From positions 1-64,000 of the forward strand of contig DAOULH010000004.1 in the NCBI GenBank assembly GCA_034420475.1: DNA of 64,000 bases. The letters are read 5' to 3'. The DNA is from Bin87 sp034420475 (GTDB lineage: Bacteria > Chloroflexota > Dehalococcoidia > Lucifugimonadales > UBA3495). Below, in pieces: positions 23,502-32,788 of this stretch (position 1 is its first letter; every line of letters begins with the position of its first letter). Under the pieces are notes generated by a model. The model ran no database searches, had not been told where the DNA came from, and worked only from the letters and a program-made list of their open reading frames with translations. The position numbers were made by a program, and so were the translations under genes.

Positions 23502-24530
23502 TTACGGGTAAACGGCCAGGGCCTCCAGGGACATCTCCTCCGGAAAACCGCACATGAGGTTCATGTTCTGCACGGCCTGGCCGGCTGCTCCCTTGACCAG
23601 GTTGTCGAGGCAGCTGATCACGATGAGCCGGTTGGTGCGCGGATCAACCACCGGATAGACGAGGCATTGGTTGTTGCCCAGGGTCTGCTTCGTCTGCGGC
23701 GGCGCGTTGGTTACCTGTACGAAAGCGTCATCGCCGTAGAATTCCTGGTAGATACTGCGGATGCGCGCGTTAGCGTCCGGGTCCTGGGCGATTTCGCCCT
23801 GGAGCGGCGCATAGCAGGAACTGAGGATGCCCCGGGTCATGGGGATCAGGTGGGTGAGGAACGTGAGGTTCACCGGGTCGTCAGCTATCGAATCGAGTTC
23901 CTGGCTGATTTCAGGGAGATGGCGATGGCCGTTGACCGAGTAGGCCATCACGTTTTCGTTCACCTCGGAGAAGTGGGTGGTCATGCTGAGGGTGCGGCCG
24001 GCGCCGGAAACGCCGGACTTGCTGTCGACGATAATGTCGCTGCCAATCAGGGCGTTCTGAATGGCCGGAGCCAGCGCCAGGATGGCGCTGCTGGGATAGC
24101 AGCCGGGGTTGGCAACCAGACGGGCGTCAGCCACCGCATCGCGGTTCAGCTCGGTGAGCCCATAGACCGCCTCTTCCAGGTAGGTGGGATCGGGATGCTC
24201 GACGCCGTACCACTGGCTGTAAACGTCAGCCTGCTTCAGGCGGAAATCGGCGGAAATGTCGACGACCTTGACCCCCTGCTCCAGCAGCGGGATGCACGCT
24301 TCGGCGCTGGCCTTGTGGGGAAGGGCGGAAAAGACGAGGTCGAGATCATCGCACAGGTCGGCGGTGATATCGAGGTCCATGTTGTCCAGGTGAGGGAAGA
24401 CCTCACCCAGGGGTTGACCGGCGGCGCTGCGCCCGGTTACGGAGGCGATTTCCACCTCGGGGTGATGGCGCAGGATGCGGACAAGTTCGCAGCCGGCGTA
24501 TCCGGTGACGTTGATGATTCCGACTTTCAC
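23502..24530 (-). CDS. argC: N-acetyl-gamma-glutamyl-phosphate reductase
   Basis: A 342-residue enzyme for the third step of arginine synthesis: NADPH-dependent reduction of N-acetylglutamyl phosphate. It has an N-terminal Rossmann fold (MKVGIINVTGYAGCELVRIL), SALPHKAS, the catalytic Cys in ANPGCYPSS, SGVSGAGR, and the HRHLPEI region. The ATG overlaps the end of nth by 4 nt. No other arg genes lie nearby. Confidence 0.97.
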   Translation of the reverse strand: MKVGIINVTGYAGCELVRILRHHPEVEIASVTGRSAAGQPLGEVFPHLDNMDLDITADLCDDLDLVFSALPHKASAEACIPLLEQGVKVVDISADFRLKQADVYSQWYGVEHPDPTYLEEAVYGLTELNRDAVADARLVANPGCYPSSAILALAPAIQNALIGSDIIVDSKSGVSGAGRTLSMTTHFSEVNENVMAYSVNGHRHLPEISQELDSIADDPVNLTFLTHLIPMTRGILSSCYAPLQGEIAQDPDANARIRSIYQEFYGDDAFVQVTNAPPQTKQTLGNNQCLVYPVVDPRTNRLIVISCLDNLVKGAAGQAVQNMNLMCGFPEEMSLEALAVYP

Positions 24531-25402
24531 GGTTGGAGCTCCTTGACGACCTGGGTGTGGGGAACGGGAGTGGGGCCATCCTGGCGTCGTCGGCGACGCC
24601 CGGGGGCCTGCCCGTCGGGGCGGTCGTTGTCGGCGGTCTCGCGTGACACGGGTTCGGTCTCGGTGGGCTCGATGCGGGCGGCGGCTTGCCGTATCGCCTC
24701 TTCATCGCGCGACGGGCAGCCGTAGCTCACGACGCAGTCGCCGCACCGGGGTCGCTGCGCCTTGCACACCTGGCGGCCGTGGGTGATGAAAGCGACGTGG
24801 AAGGGATACACGTCCTCCGGCGGCATGGCCGCCTCCAGCACCTCATGGGCCTTGTCGGCGTTGACCTTAGGGCCGATGATGCCCAATCGCTGGCTGACGC
24901 GGAAAATGTGCGTGTCCACGGCCATGGCGGGCATACCGAGGGAGAAACTGAGGATGATGCCGGCTGACTTGGGGCCGATGCCGGGGAGCTGCCGCAGCCA
25001 GGCCCGGGCTTCGCCCATGGGCATCTCGGCGAGGAAGTGGAGGTCCAGTGAGCCTTGATTCAACTCCAGAATCATGCCCAGCACATCCTTGATGCGAGGG
25101 GCCTTCACGCGGGCCAATCCACCTCCGGAGATCGCTTCCTCGATGTCTGCGACCTCCGCCTCAGCCACCGCCTCCAGCGTGCCGAAAGTGTGCATCAGAT
25201 TGCGAAAAGCCCGCTCGGAGTTCCGGTCCGACGTGTGCTGGGACAGGATGGTAAACACCAACTCGTGGGCTGGGTCCAGGCGTGGCTCGTTTTCGAACGG
25301 GCCGTATTGATCCGTCAGCAGCCGGATGGCGTCAGAAATGGTGACGCCGGGCTTTTTAGACCGGCGGCGACGGGGGTTCTTGTTGGCGGCTTTGGGGGGC
25401 AT
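24527..25402 (-). CDS. nth: Endonuclease III-like DNA glycosylase/AP lyase
   Basis: A 291-residue protein. The core has the helix-hairpin-helix LPGIGPKSAGIIL with the catalytic Lys, the catalytic Asp in AVDTHIFRVSQRLG, and the 4Fe-4S loop CKAQRPRCGDCVVSYGC. Extra basic residues at the N-terminus and a ~45-residue low-complexity C-terminal tail exceed the usual ~215 length. It removes oxidised pyrimidines. A TAAAAT -10-like box precedes it, and it is translationally coupled to argC. Confidence 0.93.
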   Translation of the reverse strand: MPPKAANKNPRRRRSKKPGVTISDAIRLLTDQYGPFENEPRLDPAHELVFTILSQHTSDRNSERAFRNLMHTFGTLEAVAEAEVADIEEAISGGGLARVKAPRIKDVLGMILELNQGSLDLHFLAEMPMGEARAWLRQLPGIGPKSAGIILSFSLGMPAMAVDTHIFRVSQRLGIIGPKVNADKAHEVLEAAMPPEDVYPFHVAFITHGRQVCKAQRPRCGDCVVSYGCPSRDEEAIRQAAARIEPTETEPVSRETADNDRPDGQAPGRRRRRQDGPTPVPHTQVVKELQP

Positions 25403-25516
25403 ATCGGGTTACCGCAATCGTGACGACGCGATTTTAGCACAGGGCGCGTCCGACGCGGGCACACTGTGTTCCTGTCGCTTGCCAGGCGAAAGTTGCCCGG
25501 CAGGGGTGCCGGCGGC

Positions 25517-26818
25517 TCAGGTGGCCCGAGGCTGGGGGCGCGGGTTCGTTTCCGGTGGAGGCTGCGAAGGCCGGGTGACCAAGGGAGTGAGGAAAAGCGC
25601 CGGCAGGGAAATGGCGATGCAGGCGATTGCGTTCAAGGTCACGGACGTCTGGATGCCGATGACGTCTCCCAACCAGCCCATCAGTATCCCCCCCGGCGGC
25701 GTTCCGATGCCAATGCACAGGCTCTGCAAGCCCACCATGCGGCCCCGCATCTCCGGCGGCGACGACCGCATGGTGATGGCTCCCTGCATCGTTCCGAAAC
25801 AGGAGAGGCCGATGCCGCTGATCAGCAGCAGCGCAAAGGTAACGGCGTACCAGGGCGACCAGATAAAAACCGTTGACAGTATCATCACGGTGAAGGCGCC
25901 GGCGGCGAAAATGCGCCCATGATAACGCACGGTTCCAACCGAGGCTAAGACTACCGCCGCCACCAACTGGCCCATAGCCTCCGCCGCCACCAACAGGCCC
26001 ACCAGCGTCTCCCCGACTTGCAGGTTGTCGCGCCCGATGGCCGGAACGAATTGCCGCGCCGGGAACGCCAGCCCATTAATCATGATGGTGATGAAGAGCA
26101 TCCCCAATAATTGCCGGTGGCTGAATGCCGCGCGAACCACGTCGCCCAGACTGTTCCAGATGGGTTCCACTCGCCACTCTCGCTCCACTTGCGGAATTCG
26201 CACCCGGATCGCCAGCGCCACGGCGGCGACGTGAAGTATGACAATAATCGCGTAGGCCCAGGTGTAACCGGCGTAGTGCGGCCAGAAATAGCCGACGTGC
26301 TCGACTAAGAAGCCGCCGAAGAAGGGACCGAAAATCCGCCCCACGGTCCCGCTGATGGAGTCGATGGACAGGGCGTTGACCACCCGGCGCTCGCCAACAA
26401 CGTCAAAGATGGCGGTGCGCCGGGCCGGGTCCTCCAAAGCCCGGCTGACGCCTTGCAGCAGCATCGCGGCGAACACGTGCCAGGGTGCAATCTGCCCCAG
26501 AAACAGCAGGATGAACAGGGCGGAGCCGGCCCCCAGCTTGATGGTCAGGGAAATGACCCAGATTTTCTTGCGGTCAAAGCGATCGGCGATAATCCCGGTG
26601 AAGGGAGAAAACAAAGGCCGGGCCAGATTTTCAAAAACCAGCACCAGCATCAGCATCAGCGCGGAGTCGGTCAAGTCATAGACCAGTATGCTGGTGACGA
26701 CGACCTCCATCCAGCGCGTCGGCTCGGCAACATTCACCACGTACCAGATCGCCCGGAAACGTGGGTTCCCGAGCACCTCGAGCATCGGGGATGTGGAACG
26801 GACACCAATGCGTGCCAT
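25517..26818 (-). CDS. MFS transporter (enterobactin-exporter-like)
   Basis: A 433-residue protein with about 11-12 hydrophobic segments. After helix 2 comes PFTGIIADRFDRKKIWVIS, the MFS loop 2-3 motif (GxxaDRxxRrr). PPEMRGRMVGLQ and SGIGLSCFGTMQGA lie in the second half. The ATG at 26818 is chosen because GGAG lies 9 nt upstream; the in-frame extension upstream is Arg-rich and non-membrane. The Shine-Dalgarno is inside a 9-bp hairpin (26824-26845). Substrate unknown; it belongs to the efflux-type MFS group. Confidence 0.9.
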   Translation of the reverse strand: MARIGVRSTSPMLEVLGNPRFRAIWYVVNVAEPTRWMEVVVTSILVYDLTDSALMLMLVLVFENLARPLFSPFTGIIADRFDRKKIWVISLTIKLGAGSALFILLFLGQIAPWHVFAAMLLQGVSRALEDPARRTAIFDVVGERRVVNALSIDSISGTVGRIFGPFFGGFLVEHVGYFWPHYAGYTWAYAIIVILHVAAVALAIRVRIPQVEREWRVEPIWNSLGDVVRAAFSHRQLLGMLFITIMINGLAFPARQFVPAIGRDNLQVGETLVGLLVAAEAMGQLVAAVVLASVGTVRYHGRIFAAGAFTVMILSTVFIWSPWYAVTFALLLISGIGLSCFGTMQGAITMRSSPPEMRGRMVGLQSLCIGIGTPPGGILMGWLGDVIGIQTSVTLNAIACIAISLPALFLTPLVTRPSQPPPETNPRPQPRAT

Positions 26819-26823
26819 GCAAA

Positions 26824-26845
26824 ACACTCCGCGCCGGCGGAGTGT
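26824..26845 (-). promoter_or_regulatory. Hairpin sequestering the MFS Shine-Dalgarno
   Basis: ACACTCCGC pairs with GCGGAGTGT around a 4-nt loop, ending 5 nt before the ATG. The GGAG of the ribosome-binding site is in the 3' arm. A minus-strand -10-like TAAAAT at 26865-26870 would start transcription just upstream, so the leader is essentially this hairpin. The rest of the divergent gap (to 27086) shows nothing else. Confidence 0.6.
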
Positions 26846-27086
26846 GGCCCGCGAGCACGGTGGGATTTTACACGGCAACCGCGAGGCGGGAGTAGTTGCG
26901 CGGCGACGGCGCAAAGGGAAAAACGGGACTGATGGGAACTGCCACCCGGTCAATCCATACCGGCAGGGCACGGCTCTTGGGGGCGAGAGATCATCGAGTC
27001 CGACGCCCGCATGGCGCCGCGAGGTCTGTGCCCATCTGCTCCATAGGGCGAATTGGCGAATCCAACTCTGGTGCCAGCCCAGGGGT

Positions 27087-27114
27087 TTGACAACCATTGC
27101 AGGGTCGATATCAT
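27087..27114 (+). promoter_or_regulatory. Promoter of the sulfotransferase gene
   Basis: TTGACA (27087-27092) and TATCAT (27109-27114) with 16 bp spacing, 53 nt before the ATG. Confidence 0.7.
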
Positions 27115-27167
27115 CGCTTCACGCACACGACGAATGCACAGGGTTCGATCACGCAGGAGCCGGAAAA

Positions 27168-28385
27168 ATGGCCAGCCCAAGACTGACCAACGAGCGATCC
27201 GAGACCAGCCGGTCGTGGCGTCTCCGCAGGATAGGGTATCGTCCCGGCGAAACCGCCAAATCGGCGACGTTCGCCTCCGGGTTCAACAGTTTTCTGACGA
27301 CCGGCAGGCTATCTCTGGCGCTGCGCCTGGGATTCAAGCACGGGGTGGACCGGGAGTTCATGGCGCGGTATCTGGGCCTCCTGTTCTGCGACGCCCTTTT
27401 TTCGCCCATGCGGTTGTGGCAGAGCATGGCCTATAGCGGACGGATTACCCGCGAAGAACTGCACCCGGAGCCGCTTTTCCTGCTGGGTTTCTGGCGATCC
27501 GGCACCACCCTGCTGCACAACCTGCTTTCCATGGACCCTCGCTGGGGGTTCGTGAACACGTACCAGGCCGCCATGCCGGACGTATTTCTGGCCGGCCAGA
27601 ACCGGGTGCGGCGGATGATAGAGAAGAGCCTTCCGCCAAACCGGGGCGTGGACAACATCCCGGTGGACTTCGCCATGCCCCAGGAAGAAGAGATTGCCAT
27701 GATGTGCAGCTCCGGGCTCAGCCCTTACGCCTTCCTGCACTTCCCGCGCACGGCCGAGGACTCGCTGGATTACCTCTTCGTCAAGGAGCGACTGGACGAG
27801 CGGCAACAGGCCGAATGGCGGCGTAAGTTCACCAAATTGCTCAAGACTGCCAGCTACCACATGGGCGGCAAACCTCTGCTGCTGAAATCGCCCTCCAACA
27901 CCAGCCGCATCACGGCGCTGCTGGAGCTGTTCCCGAGCGCGAAGTTCGTTTACATCCAGCGGGACCCTTACGACACGGTGCGGTCCTACGAGGGCCTGAT
28001 CAGGCTAATGAACGACTGGCACGCCCTGCAGCGCGTCGATTTCGACGATCTGCTCACGAAGCAGCTTGAGGTGTACCGGGACATGGCGACGGCCTACCTG
28101 AAACAGCGGGAACTGATACCGGCCGGGCGTCTGGTGGAGATACGGTACGAGGAATTGGAACAGGACAAGGCGGCGCAGATACGTCGCATCTACGACGAGC
28201 TGGGGTTGGAAGGCTATGTGGAATTCGAGCCGAGGCTGACAGAATACGTGGCGTCGATAGAAGGATTCGAGAAAAATCCATCTCACGTGAGCGACCGGGT
28301 GATCGAGGTCGTCAACGAGTACGTCCCGTTCCTGGTCACAGAGTACGGTTACGAGTTCAGAGGGGCACCGGGCGCCGGCGCCTGA
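27168..28385 (+). CDS. Sulfotransferase family protein
   Basis: A 405-residue protein. The start at ATG 27168 has AGGAG 9 nt upstream; the longer upstream frame is antisense to the MFS gene. The PAPS 5'-phosphosulfate loop is LLGFWRSGTTLLHNLLSMDP. LLLKSPSNTSRI and FVYIQRDPYDTVRSY form the 3'-phosphate-binding region (Arg and Ser). EIRYEELEQD follows near the C-terminus. It transfers sulfate from PAPS to an unknown hydroxyl or amine acceptor. The next genes are an esterase and an HpaB monooxygenase, suggesting aromatic or natural-product chemistry. Confidence 0.88.
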   Translation: MASPRLTNERSETSRSWRLRRIGYRPGETAKSATFASGFNSFLTTGRLSLALRLGFKHGVDREFMARYLGLLFCDALFSPMRLWQSMAYSGRITREELHPEPLFLLGFWRSGTTLLHNLLSMDPRWGFVNTYQAAMPDVFLAGQNRVRRMIEKSLPPNRGVDNIPVDFAMPQEEEIAMMCSSGLSPYAFLHFPRTAEDSLDYLFVKERLDERQQAEWRRKFTKLLKTASYHMGGKPLLLKSPSNTSRITALLELFPSAKFVYIQRDPYDTVRSYEGLIRLMNDWHALQRVDFDDLLTKQLEVYRDMATAYLKQRELIPAGRLVEIRYEELEQDKAAQIRRIYDELGLEGYVEFEPRLTEYVASIEGFEKNPSHVSDRVIEVVNEYVPFLVTEYGYEFRGAPGAGA

Positions 28386-28551
28386 AGCCACCGTGATAAC
28401 ATTCATTCAAGGCTAACCCTGCGCTCCGGCCAGGCTCGCATCACCGGGGTCGGACTATCCGTTGGGGCGCTTCAGTATCGTAACGGCTTATCAGTTGAGC
28501 CGGCAGTTGCGCCCAGGGTGGGCACTCAACCACAGATCAGGAGGGACGAAC

Positions 28552-29433
28552 ATGGACCAGGCAGTCACTGACTTTTGGGACGCTACGCGGGCGATCTTGA
28601 GCGAAACGCCGGTGGGCGCCGAACTCTCCGCCAACGAGGAACTCAGCGGGCGGGAGTATGAAACCTGGGACGTGACCCTCCGAAGCTACGGAGGTCAGCG
28701 GTTACGGGCATTCTACACGGCGCCGCGGGATTTGCCGCCGTCGGGGAAGTTTCCCGCGATGCTGGCGGTTCCCGGCTATGGCGGCGTCAAGGAGATCCCC
28801 TTTCATGTGGTGATGCACGGGTTTGCCGTCCTGACGCTGTTCCCGCGAGCTCAAGGCGAAAGCATCCCCGAATGGGATCTGCCCCACGGAACCAAGCTGA
28901 CCTACAACGTGACCGACCGGGACAACTACTACTACCGGGCCGCCTACATGGACTGCGTGCGGGGCGTCGATTTTCTCACCGAACGGGATGAGGTGGATGC
29001 CAGTCGCATCGGCATGTGGAGCCGTAGCCAGGGCGGCGGCTTCACGCTGGCGACGGCGGCCCTGGACCAAAGGGTGGCGGCGGCCGTGGCGGAGGAGCCC
29101 TTCATGTGCAACTACCCGGTGGCCATAGACATCGGGACCTCGCCATATCATGAGCTGAGAAATTACGCGCAGGAGCACCCGGAGCAGCGCCAGCAGATCC
29201 TGGACACGCTTCACTACTTTGACACCATGACCCTGGCGGACGCCATCGAATGCCCAACACTGGTGAACATCGGGATGGCCGACAGGACCTGCCCCTACGA
29301 CACCATCATGCCCGTGTTCGACCGGATCAAGGCGCACAAGTCGCTGCTGGTTTATCCGGACCTGACCCACAGCCCGTGCACCGATTTCAACGTGCACGCG
29401 ATGAACTGGCTCAAGAGGTACCTGGGCACCTGA
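28552..29433 (+). CDS. Acetyl-xylan-esterase-like alpha/beta hydrolase
   Basis: A 293-residue protein with a strong AGGAGG site. It has LAVPGYGG, PRAQGESIPEW, DCVRGVDFL and the nucleophile elbow GMWSRSQGGGFTLA (Ser within S-R-S-Q-G-G). IGMADRTCPYDTIMPVF carries the acid region and PDLTHSPCTDF the His. This is the AXE1/cephalosporin-C-deacetylase arrangement (CE7-like), here without a signal peptide, so it is cytoplasmic. Likely reaction: deacetylation of a small ester. It lies 65 nt before the HpaB gene, probably in one operon. Confidence 0.88.
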   Translation: MDQAVTDFWDATRAILSETPVGAELSANEELSGREYETWDVTLRSYGGQRLRAFYTAPRDLPPSGKFPAMLAVPGYGGVKEIPFHVVMHGFAVLTLFPRAQGESIPEWDLPHGTKLTYNVTDRDNYYYRAAYMDCVRGVDFLTERDEVDASRIGMWSRSQGGGFTLATAALDQRVAAAVAEEPFMCNYPVAIDIGTSPYHELRNYAQEHPEQRQQILDTLHYFDTMTLADAIECPTLVNIGMADRTCPYDTIMPVFDRIKAHKSLLVYPDLTHSPCTDFNVHAMNWLKRYLGT

Positions 29434-29498
29434 TTCGCGCTCGATCCCGCAAGACATAACTTAATGCACTGAGGCAATGGAAAGGGGAGGCCGATAAC

Positions 29499-30956
29499 AT
29501 GCCCGCTAGAACCGGGGCCGAATACCTGGCCGGCCTGAAACGGCAGGAACGCGAAATCTGGATGGACGGCGGTCAGGTGGAGGACGTTACCGAGTTTCCG
29601 GGCCTGTCCAACGGAGCAAAGTCCATCGCGCAACTATACGACATGCAGCACGCTGGGGCTGCCGATTGCGCGATGACCTACCCGTCCCCGACCACGGGCG
29701 ACCCGGTGGGATTGTCGTTCCTCATCCCGAAGACGAAGGATGATCTGACCCGGCGACGGGAAATGATGTCGCAGTGGGCCCACGCCAGCTACGGGATGAT
29801 GGGGCGAACACCCGACTTCCTGAACGTGACGATCATGTCCATGGCGGCGGCCGGTGACTTTTTCGGCGAGAACCGGCCGGAGTTCAAGCAGAACGTGGTC
29901 AACTACTACGAGCACGTGAGGGAAAACGACCTTTGCATGACCCACACGCTGGTTAACCTGCAACGGAACCGGGCGCCCTCGGCCACGTCGATGGACTACA
30001 GCACCGACGTCGCGCTGCACGTGGTGAAGGAAACGGACGCCGGGTTGGTGGTGCGCGGCCCGCGGGTGCTGGCGACCCTGGGGCCGTTGTCGGATGAGAT
30101 CATGGTGTATCCCACCCGGTCGTCGCTGCTGGCGCGGGACGAGGACGCGCACAAGTATGCCTTTGCCTTCGCGGTGCCGTGCGGGATCGAGGGGCTGAAG
30201 TTCATCTGCCGGGAGAGTTTCGATCTGGGCAAGTCGCACTTCGACCACCCGTTGGGGTCGCGGTTCGAGGAGATGGACGCCATCGTCTTTTTCGACGACG
30301 TGCTCGTGCCCTGGGAACGGGTCTTCATGTACGGAGACCGGCACAAGTGCAACAACATGTCCAACGAAACCGGGCAGTACGTCCACACCGGCCACCAGGT
30401 GGTGACCAAGAACGTGGCCAAGTGCGAGTTCATCACCGGGATTGCCAGCCTGATGGTGAAAACCCTGGGCAGCGGTGACATTCCCCAAATGCAGGGATTG
30501 CTGGGCGAACTGGTGGAGAATTTGGAAATTACCAAGGCGCTTCTGACCCAATCGGAGGTCAACGCGAAGATCGACGCCTGGGGCGTGATGCTGCCGGACC
30601 GGGTGCCGCTGAACGTGGCGCGGAACCTGTTCATCAAGATGTACCCCAGGATGGCGGAGATCATCCAACTGCTCGGGTCCAGCAGCCTCATGGCCCTGCC
30701 GTCGGAAGGCGATTTCGGCGGGCCGATGGCCGAGGTGCTGGACACCTACCTGGACACCGATACCGCCACCGCGCAGGAACGGGTCAAGCTGTTCCGGCTC
30801 GCCTGGGACGCGGCGTGCAGTTCCTTCGCCGGCCGGCAAGTGCTCTACGAACGGTATTTCCAGGGGGACTGGATGCGGAACGCCGCGCTGCTGCTGGGCA
30901 TCTACGACCGCCAGCCGTTGGAGAAACAGGTGCAGGAGTTCCTCGAACGCGACTGA
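29499..30956 (+). CDS. 4-hydroxyphenylacetate 3-monooxygenase (HpaB)-family flavoprotein
   Basis: A 485-residue protein with AGGGGAGG upstream. It has the family's N-terminal RTGAEYLAGLKRQEREIWMDG, the mid-domain THTLVNLQRNRAPSATS, GPRVLATLGPLSDEI, and PLGSRFEEMDAIVFFDDVLVPWERVF with the acyl-CoA-dehydrogenase-like beta domain. The group includes HpaB, PvcC and 4-hydroxybutyryl-CoA dehydratase. The dehydratase iron-sulfur Cys/His set is not obvious, so a FADH2-dependent hydroxylase is more likely. The reductase partner (HpaC) is not adjacent. Substrate: probably a phenol. Confidence 0.88.
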   Translation: MPARTGAEYLAGLKRQEREIWMDGGQVEDVTEFPGLSNGAKSIAQLYDMQHAGAADCAMTYPSPTTGDPVGLSFLIPKTKDDLTRRREMMSQWAHASYGMMGRTPDFLNVTIMSMAAAGDFFGENRPEFKQNVVNYYEHVRENDLCMTHTLVNLQRNRAPSATSMDYSTDVALHVVKETDAGLVVRGPRVLATLGPLSDEIMVYPTRSSLLARDEDAHKYAFAFAVPCGIEGLKFICRESFDLGKSHFDHPLGSRFEEMDAIVFFDDVLVPWERVFMYGDRHKCNNMSNETGQYVHTGHQVVTKNVAKCEFITGIASLMVKTLGSGDIPQMQGLLGELVENLEITKALLTQSEVNAKIDAWGVMLPDRVPLNVARNLFIKMYPRMAEIIQLLGSSSLMALPSEGDFGGPMAEVLDTYLDTDTATAQERVKLFRLAWDAACSSFAGRQVLYERYFQGDWMRNAALLLGIYDRQPLEKQVQEFLERD

Positions 30957-31010
30957 TCTTCACGAGTTCGTTCGCCGAGAGATCACTGGAATCGACGATC
31001 AAAAAGCTGT

Positions 31011-31034
31011 AGGGGCGAATGAACATTCGCCCCT
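31011..31034. terminator. Palindrome/terminator after the HpaB-like gene
   Basis: AGGGGCGAATG and CATTCGCCCCT form an 11-bp stem around AA, between convergent genes, with GCATTT after it on the plus strand. The core AGGGGCGAA / TTCGCCCCT recurs after rpoC at 61697. Confidence 0.7.
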
Positions 31035-31059
31035 GCATTTGCCTGATCGTTGCTCCGGG

Positions 31060-32277
31060 TTATTTCATCAGTCCGTCGACAACCGATCCCTTGAAGGCAT
31101 CGTCGCCACCGAACACCGTGCCCGTCGCCCCCGAATTGAACTTCGACAGCCCAAGGTCATACACCTGCTGCGGGAACGGAATGTATCCCACCGACGCCGC
31201 CAACTCCTGCCCGTCCGGGCTCAGGTAGTACCGCACGAACTCCGCAATGTGCGGCTCCTGCGCCGCGTCCGCACGCACGTAGATGAACAGCGGCCGGCTC
31301 AGCGGCGCGTACGAACCGTTGTTGATCGCATCGTCCGTCGGCGCTATGCAGCCGTTCCCGCCGTCAATCGGCACCACTTTGACCTTGTCCTTGTTCTCCA
31401 CGTAGTACGCGTACCCAAAGTACCCGATGCTGTACTTGTCGCCGGACACCCCCTGCACCAGCACGTTGTCGTCCTCCGACGCCACAAAGTCGCCCCGGGA
31501 CACGCCGCCGTCGCCGTTGATCGCCTCGGTGAAGTAGTCAAACGTCCCCGAGTCAACCCCCGGCGCGTACATCTTGATCTCTTCCGCCGGCCAGTCCGGG
31601 TTCACCTGGTTCCAGTACGCCACCACGCCCTCGGACTCCGGCCTCCAGATCCGGTTCAACTGTTCGACGGTCAGGCAGTCCACGAAGTCGTTGGCCGGGT
31701 TCACCACCACCGACAGACCGTCGATGGCCACCGGCAGCTCGATGTACTCGATGCCAGCGGCAGCGCAGAGGTCAACTTCCTTCTGCTTGATGGGACGGGA
31801 AGCGTCGGAGATCACCGTCTCGTTGGCGCAGAACTTCTTGAAACCGCCGCCCGTGCCGGAGATGCCGACCACCACCCGAACCTGGTCATCGGTCAGACCG
31901 CCGAACTCCTCGGCAACGGCTTCCGTGATCGGGAACACGGTGGACGATCCGTCTATCGGTATGTCGCCGGACAGACCGACGTACATGCTCGGGTCGGTCG
32001 CCTTTTCCGGCTGGCCGGCAGTGGTGCCGGTAGCAGTGGTGCCGCTGGTCGTGGACGCCGCGGCGCTGCCGGTCGAAGTGGTTCCGGATGCTGGCGGGCT
32101 GCTCGAGGTAGTGGCAGCAGCGGGCGAACCGGCGCCGGAGCCGGCGGGAGCGCTGGGAGCCTCGTCCGCGGCGCTACAGGCGGCGCCCATGAGAACGGCG
32201 GCGCAGCCCAATGCGGCAACGGTCAGCAGCAACCGAAATGGAATTTGCTTCAGAGTATCCATCGTGGCGGAACTCAT
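31060..32277 (-). CDS. pstS: Phosphate ABC transporter substrate-binding lipoprotein
   Basis: A 405-residue protein. The ATG at 32277 has a perfect AGGAGG 6 nt upstream. The signal peptide ends LMGAAC (lipobox), followed by a ~60-residue Ser/Thr/Ala/Gly linker. The mature domain opens with the phosphate-binding IDGSSTVFPITEAVAEEF. Further PstS blocks are GGGFKKFCANETVISDASRPIK, GVDSGTFDYFTE and FVRYYLSPDGQ. pstCAB are not in the window. The gene sits behind two minus-strand terminators, so it has its own promoter. Confidence 0.94.
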   Translation of the reverse strand: MSSATMDTLKQIPFRLLLTVAALGCAAVLMGAACSAADEAPSAPAGSGAGSPAAATTSSSPPASGTTSTGSAAASTTSGTTATGTTAGQPEKATDPSMYVGLSGDIPIDGSSTVFPITEAVAEEFGGLTDDQVRVVVGISGTGGGFKKFCANETVISDASRPIKQKEVDLCAAAGIEYIELPVAIDGLSVVVNPANDFVDCLTVEQLNRIWRPESEGVVAYWNQVNPDWPAEEIKMYAPGVDSGTFDYFTEAINGDGGVSRGDFVASEDDNVLVQGVSGDKYSIGYFGYAYYVENKDKVKVVPIDGGNGCIAPTDDAINNGSYAPLSRPLFIYVRADAAQEPHIAEFVRYYLSPDGQELAASVGYIPFPQQVYDLGLSKFNSGATGTVFGGDDAFKGSVVDGLMK

Positions 32278-32378
32278 TAATCCTCCTGCAAATGGAAGGT
32301 GGGTTGATTTTCCTGTGGATTGGGTGGATTGGCGCTGGCCAATCGCGGCAACCACGGGCCGAACGCCGCAGTGTTCAA
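32277..32378 (-). CDS. Possible 33-residue leader ORF of pstS
   Basis: A TTG at 32378 has AGGAGG at good spacing and opens a 33-codon frame whose TAA overlaps the pstS ATG (TAATG). Translation through it could feed ribosomes into pstS. The peptide (N-terminal MNTAAFGPWLPRL, Pro/Asn-rich later) resembles no family, so this is a suggestion only. Confidence 0.3.
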   Translation of the reverse strand: MNTAAFGPWLPRLASANPPNPQENQPTFHLQED

Positions 32379-32449
32379 TAGGCATCCCTCCTGATGTTCT
32401 CTTCCGTATCCCAATGCGCTGGCGGAGCCAGCCTCGCGGTTGGAACGAC

Positions 32450-32479
32450 AAAAAAATAGCGAAATCGAACGATTTCGCT
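32450..32479 (-). terminator. Rho-independent terminator 2 upstream of pstS
   Basis: AGCGAAATCG and CGATTTCGCT make a 10-bp stem with a 2-nt loop. On the minus strand ATTTTTTTG follows. It would stop transcripts before pstS. Confidence 0.85.
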
Positions 32480-32590
32480 GAAAATGATTGAGAGCGAAAC
32501 CCGCCGCTCCCATGGGCGCGGCAGGTGCAATTGGTGGTTCGCTCCCGTGGACTGGGTGTGGCGGCTCGGCAGCCCGGATGGTGGCGGGCC

Positions 32591-32618
32591 AAAAAATAAC
32601 GGGGGACGAATCCCCCGT
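32591..32618 (-). terminator. Rho-independent terminator 1 after the aminopeptidase gene
   Basis: ACGGGGGA and TCCCCCGT make an 8-bp stem with a 4-nt loop. On the minus strand TATTTTTT follows. It lies ~170 nt past the aminopeptidase stop. Confidence 0.85.
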
Positions 32619-32788
32619 GGTACCAAAAACCGAAGTTCCGCTCGGTTCGAGCGCGGCAGGCGGCACGATTACCGACGCCGCGTCCACCGCAGCAGGTGCG
32701 GCGGACAACGCTCCTTCTTTTGGCAATTTCATCACGATATGGTCCGCAATCATCGGCGTAGTGGACATGCGATTAAAGGCCAACGGTC

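Larger units (their letters stand above)
32278..32788. other. 511-bp gap between the aminopeptidase gene and pstS
   Basis: No convincing protein gene; the open frames cross strong hairpins. It holds two minus-strand terminators (32450-32479 and 32591-32618), a possible leader ORF, and presumably the pstS promoter between 32380 and 32450. The ~110 nt between the terminators could be a small RNA, but no promoter is evident for it. Confidence 0.5.
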
